This document shows positions 6,619 to 9,177 of a DNA stretch of 9,177 nt, piece after piece (the stretch's first letter is position 1; each line of letters starts with the position of its first letter). Origin of the DNA: an uncultured Selenomonadaceae bacterium (GTDB lineage Bacteria > Bacillota > Negativicutes > Selenomonadales > Selenomonadaceae). The notes beneath the pieces were generated by a model. The model had not been told where the DNA came from, did not search any database, and saw only the letters and a program-made list of their open reading frames with translations. Position numbers and translations under genes: made by a program. The stretch is taken from contig CAJORE010000141.1 of assembly GCA_905236595.1 (NCBI GenBank), positions 1 to 9,177 on the forward strand. The letters run 5' to 3'.

Positions 6619-6649
6619 GCTCCCCGACGGTTTGGGGGGCAATTTTTTT
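6619..6649 (+). terminator. Intrinsic-terminator-like hairpin between the kinase gene and htpG
   Basis: GCTCCCC (6619-6625) pairs with GGGGGGC (6634-6640) over 7 bp with one G-U pair; the loop is 8 bases, and seven T follow at 6643-6649. This is the expected form of an intrinsic terminator for transcripts arriving from the kinase gene. It lies downstream of the htpG -10 box, and the predicted start falls inside its left arm, so transcripts starting there would carry only part of the stem. Confidence 0.6.
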
Positions 6650-6664
6650 GAATAAGGTGATAAA

Positions 6665-8635
6665 ATGGCAAAGGAAACATTTGAATTTCAAGCTCAAACA
6701 CGCGAATTGTTGGGGCTGATGATTAACTCGATTTACACAAACAAAGAAATATTTTTGCGCGAACTTATATCAAATGCGTCGGACGCTATCGACAAGTTGC
6801 ATTTTGCTTCATTGACGAACCGTGATTTGGTGGCGGACGGCGAGGATTATGAAATTTACTTAAAGCCCGACAAAGAGAACAAAACCCTTACCGTTTCCGA
6901 TAACGGCATCGGTATGAATCGCGACGAACTGGTCGAGAACATCGGGACAATCGCCAAATCCGGCACAAAAGCGTTTTTGGAGCAGATAAAAAAAGCTAAG
7001 GAGGACAATGCCGATCTTAGTGAGAAAGAGCTTATCGGCCAATTCGGCGTGGGGTTTTATGCGGCGTTTATGGTGGCCAAATCCGTGGTCATTGTCACCA
7101 AGAAAGCCGGCGAACAACAGGCGTATCGCTGGGAATCCACGGCGGACGGCAACTACACCATCGAAGAAGCCGAAAAAGACGGGCGCGGCACGGACATTGT
7201 CATTTACTTAAAGGATGAATTTGTCGGCAGCGACGGCGACCAGGATTTTACCGATAATTATAATCTCAAAACCCTCGTCAAAAAATATTCCGATTATGTG
7301 CGCTATCCCATAAAGTTGGATTATGAGGTGGAGGAAACGCCCAAGGACGAAGAGGGCAAGGAAATTGAGGGCGCGGAGAAGATTAAGCGTATAGATACGC
7401 GGACGCTAAACTCTATGAAGCCGTTGTGGACGAAGAATAAGAGTGAGATTACCGAGGAAGAGTACAACGAATTTTTCAAGAGCCAGTTCCATGAGTGGGA
7501 AAATCCGATGGAGATTTTCCATACGAAAATAGAAGGTGCGCTCGAATATACGGCGCTTCTTGCCATTCCCGCCAAGGCGCCCTTTAACCTTTATCATTCC
7601 GACTATGAGCCGGGTATTGCGCTCTACAGCCGCCATGTGTTCATCATGGACAAATGCAAGGATTTGTTGCCCGACTATTTGCGTTTCATGAAAGGGCTTG
7701 TGGATTCGCCTGATTTACAGCTCAATATTTCCCGCGAATTATTGCAACAAAGCCGGGAATTAAAGACTATCGGCAAGGCTTTAGAGAAAGATATTCTAAA
7801 AAGTTTGGAACGCAAATTAAAGAACAAACGCGAGGATTACGAAAAATTCTGGAACGAATACGGCAAGTCGATTAAATTCGGCATCTACAACGCCCGTTTC
7901 TCCGGCGAGGGGTTGACTGACAAATTAAAGGATCTGCTTCTTTATGTTTCGTCCAAAGAAGGCAAACTTGTTTCGCTCAAAGAATATACGGAACGGATGC
8001 CCGAAAGTCAGACTGATATTTATTATGCGTCGGCGAAGGATAAAGAGGCGGTTGAAAAATTGCCGCAAATGGAGTTGTTGAAGGAGAAGGGCATCGAAGT
8101 TCTCTATATGTTCGATCAAGTGGACGAATTTGCCATCGAAGCGCTTCATGAATACAACGGCAAACATTTCCGCTCCGTCAGCAAGGGCGACCTTAATCTG
8201 TCCGATGCCGAATCCGAACAGGTCAAGAAGGACAATGAGGAGATCGCCAAGGAGAGCGGCGATCTTATGAAGGACATCAAAGAGGTTTTGGGGGCGAAAG
8301 TCAGCGAAGTAAAACTGTCGAGCCGCCTAAAATCCGGGGCGGTGTGCTTGGTGGCCGCCGAGGAAGGGCCGTCGCTGGCCATGGAGCAAACTTTTGCGGC
8401 CATGGAAGGCAACGGCGCTCCGAATTTCTTCAAAGCGCAGCGCATTTTGGAAATAAATCCGCACCATGATCTTTTCAATCGCTTGAAATCACTCCATGCG
8501 GCGGGCGGAAAGGACGGAGAGGATTTCAAGGATTATTGCGATCTTCTCTACACGCAAGCGTTGTTGTTGGAGGGCATCATGCCCGATGATCCCGCCGATT
8601 TTGCCGCCAAACTGGCCAAATTGATGGCACGATAA
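6665..8635 (+). CDS. htpG: Molecular chaperone HtpG (bacterial Hsp90)
   Basis: An ATP-driven cytoplasmic homodimeric chaperone that helps remodel and refold client proteins with DnaK. The 656 residues are slightly longer than E. coli HtpG (about 624). The N-terminal GHKL ATPase domain (about 1-215) holds catalytic E33 and Mg-binding N37 in FLRELISNASDAIDKL, D79 in DNGIGM (79-84), a lid region with IGTIAKSGTKAF, GQFGVGFYAAFMVA (125-138) and GRGTDIVIYLK (173-183). A charged linker, rich in E and K, spans about 221-243. The middle domain includes LKTLVKKYSDYVRYPI at its start and R357 in LNISRELLQQSR, the Arg that contacts ATP gamma-phosphate in the family. The C-terminal dimerisation domain covers roughly the last 120 residues. 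ATG 6665 has AAGGTGA at 6654-6660. Its own promoter and the preceding hairpin suggest expression separate from the kinase operon. Confidence 0.97.
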   Translation: MAKETFEFQAQTRELLGLMINSIYTNKEIFLRELISNASDAIDKLHFASLTNRDLVADGEDYEIYLKPDKENKTLTVSDNGIGMNRDELVENIGTIAKSGTKAFLEQIKKAKEDNADLSEKELIGQFGVGFYAAFMVAKSVVIVTKKAGEQQAYRWESTADGNYTIEEAEKDGRGTDIVIYLKDEFVGSDGDQDFTDNYNLKTLVKKYSDYVRYPIKLDYEVEETPKDEEGKEIEGAEKIKRIDTRTLNSMKPLWTKNKSEITEEEYNEFFKSQFHEWENPMEIFHTKIEGALEYTALLAIPAKAPFNLYHSDYEPGIALYSRHVFIMDKCKDLLPDYLRFMKGLVDSPDLQLNISRELLQQSRELKTIGKALEKDILKSLERKLKNKREDYEKFWNEYGKSIKFGIYNARFSGEGLTDKLKDLLLYVSSKEGKLVSLKEYTERMPESQTDIYYASAKDKEAVEKLPQMELLKEKGIEVLYMFDQVDEFAIEALHEYNGKHFRSVSKGDLNLSDAESEQVKKDNEEIAKESGDLMKDIKEVLGAKVSEVKLSSRLKSGAVCLVAAEEGPSLAMEQTFAAMEGNGAPNFFKAQRILEINPHHDLFNRLKSLHAAGGKDGEDFKDYCDLLYTQALLLEGIMPDDPADFAAKLAKLMAR

Positions 8636-8659
8636 ATTACAATAACATTAGGTAATGCG

Positions 8660-8698
8660 AAAACACCCCGACACGATATTGTTGTGCCGGGGTGTTTT
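8660..8698. terminator. Terminator between htpG and the convergent minus-strand gene
   Basis: AAAACACCCCG (8660-8670) pairs perfectly with CGGGGTGTTTT (8688-8698) over 11 bp. After one A-C mismatch, CAC (8672-8674) and GTG (8684-8686) extend the stem inward. The A-run on one side and T-run on the other give a U-tract on either strand, so it should serve both htpG (stop 8635) and the convergent gene (stop at 8735). Confidence 0.9.
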
Positions 8699-8734
8699 GT
8701 TGGGTTCTTGGAGTTTCTTTTTTTTCGTGGTTCC

Positions 8735-9177
8735 TTATGCCTTTTTGGCAATATTCTTCTCGACCTCATCGAGTGTCCAGCCACGCAATATTTGATTGCG
8801 GACATGGCGGCAGACGGTTTTCGTTTTTAACACAACTTCCACGTCATCCGCAACGGATGAGCCGTCCGGCAAGGGTTGCGGGAAATTCTCCCTGAGTTTT
8901 TCGCGCAGATATTCGTTGTCTTGGCAACGGTCGGGGATTTCGCGTTGGGCAAACAACATAAGTTCACACACATAAACATAAGCTTTCTGTATTTCGTCGT
9001 TTTCGCCAAAATTGCCGATGGTGAAGGAAGGTTCGTTTTTTGCGTTGGGGAAATGGTGCTCTAGGCAGGCGAACAAATCCCGGGCATATTTTTCGGAGTC
9101 GACAAAAATAAAACTGCCGTGGCTCGGAGCGCCGATCATCTCCGTCATTGGCCGCCAAAACCGCAAGTCCGTACGCA
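8735..9177 (-). CDS. Uncharacterised protein, C-terminal part (gene runs off the window)
   Basis: A minus-strand frame stays open from the right window edge to TAA at 8737-8735, giving at least 146 residues. A TTG at 9166 and ATGs at 9148 and 9139 are possible starts, but none has an obvious ribosome binding site in front, and residues upstream of them continue in frame, so a truncated longer gene is likelier. The product looks soluble, without membrane segments or a signal peptide, and contains three Cys and many charged residues. Visible stretches include GSFIFVDSEKYARDLFACLEHHF, GNFGENDEIQKAYVYVCELM, and a C-terminal WTLDEVEKNIAKKA helix. It was not recognised as a known family. Codon use resembles the neighbours, the frame is uninterrupted for 441 bases, and the shared terminator sits at its 3' end, which supports a real gene. 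It is transcribed towards htpG. Confidence 0.65.
   Translation of the reverse strand, partial: RTDLRFWRPMTEMIGAPSHGSFIFVDSEKYARDLFACLEHHFPNAKNEPSFTIGNFGENDEIQKAYVYVCELMLFAQREIPDRCQDNEYLREKLRENFPQPLPDGSSVADDVEVVLKTKTVCRHVRNQILRGWTLDEVEKNIAKKA

Noticed and set aside
6558..6664. CIRCE or canonical CtsR operator upstream of htpG
   Set aside because: No TTAGCACTC/GAGTGCTAA pair is present. Only one CtsR-type heptad exists, and its partner is inverted instead of in direct repeat.

Overview
The window looks like a chromosomal housekeeping segment of a bacterium of the Bacillota (Firmicutes). GC content is moderate, most starts have Shine-Dalgarno sequences, and rare TTG and GTG starts occur. The CvfB-type S1 protein and the PASTA-kinase/PP2C/SEDS/penicillin-binding-protein set support this phylum. 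The gene combination is compatible with a Negativicutes-like lineage, but this cannot be settled from the sequence alone.

Layout. Positions 1-130 hold a short repeat/hairpin and no convincing gene. Six tightly packed plus-strand genes follow: rsfS (131-475), an S1-domain RNA-binding protein of the CvfB family (478-1338), a PP2C phosphatase (1369-2067), a SEDS glycosyltransferase of the FtsW/RodA/SpoVE family (2057-3349), a class B penicillin-binding protein (3381-4802) and a PASTA-domain Ser/Thr kinase (4815-6557). Gaps between them run from 30 or so bases down to an 11-bp overlap, and no terminator is visible inside the run, so it reads as one transcription unit. A 107-bp intergenic region then carries a good sigma-A-type promoter, an inverted repeat over its -35 box, and a terminator-like hairpin that begins almost at the predicted transcription start. 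These precede htpG (6665-8635). A strong hairpin terminator (8660-8698) separates htpG from a convergent minus-strand gene of unknown function that runs off the right edge.

How the genes work together. The phosphatase and kinase form a reversible Ser/Thr phosphorylation pair. The kinase's external PASTA domains are of the type that senses peptidoglycan or lipid II. The SEDS polymerase and class B transpeptidase between them form a glycan-polymerising and crosslinking pair, so the sensor and the machine are encoded together. The order recalls pstP-rodA-pbpA-pknA-pknB of Mycobacterium, with one kinase instead of two. The upstream pair is about translation (RsfS blocks 50S-30S joining) and RNA binding. 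HtpG is a separately promoted Hsp90 chaperone.

I found no mobile element, CRISPR array, RNA gene or clearly new multi-gene system. The items most worth a second look are the overlapping promoter/terminator in front of htpG, the apparent co-transcription of translation and cell-wall signalling genes, and the unrecognised right-edge gene.
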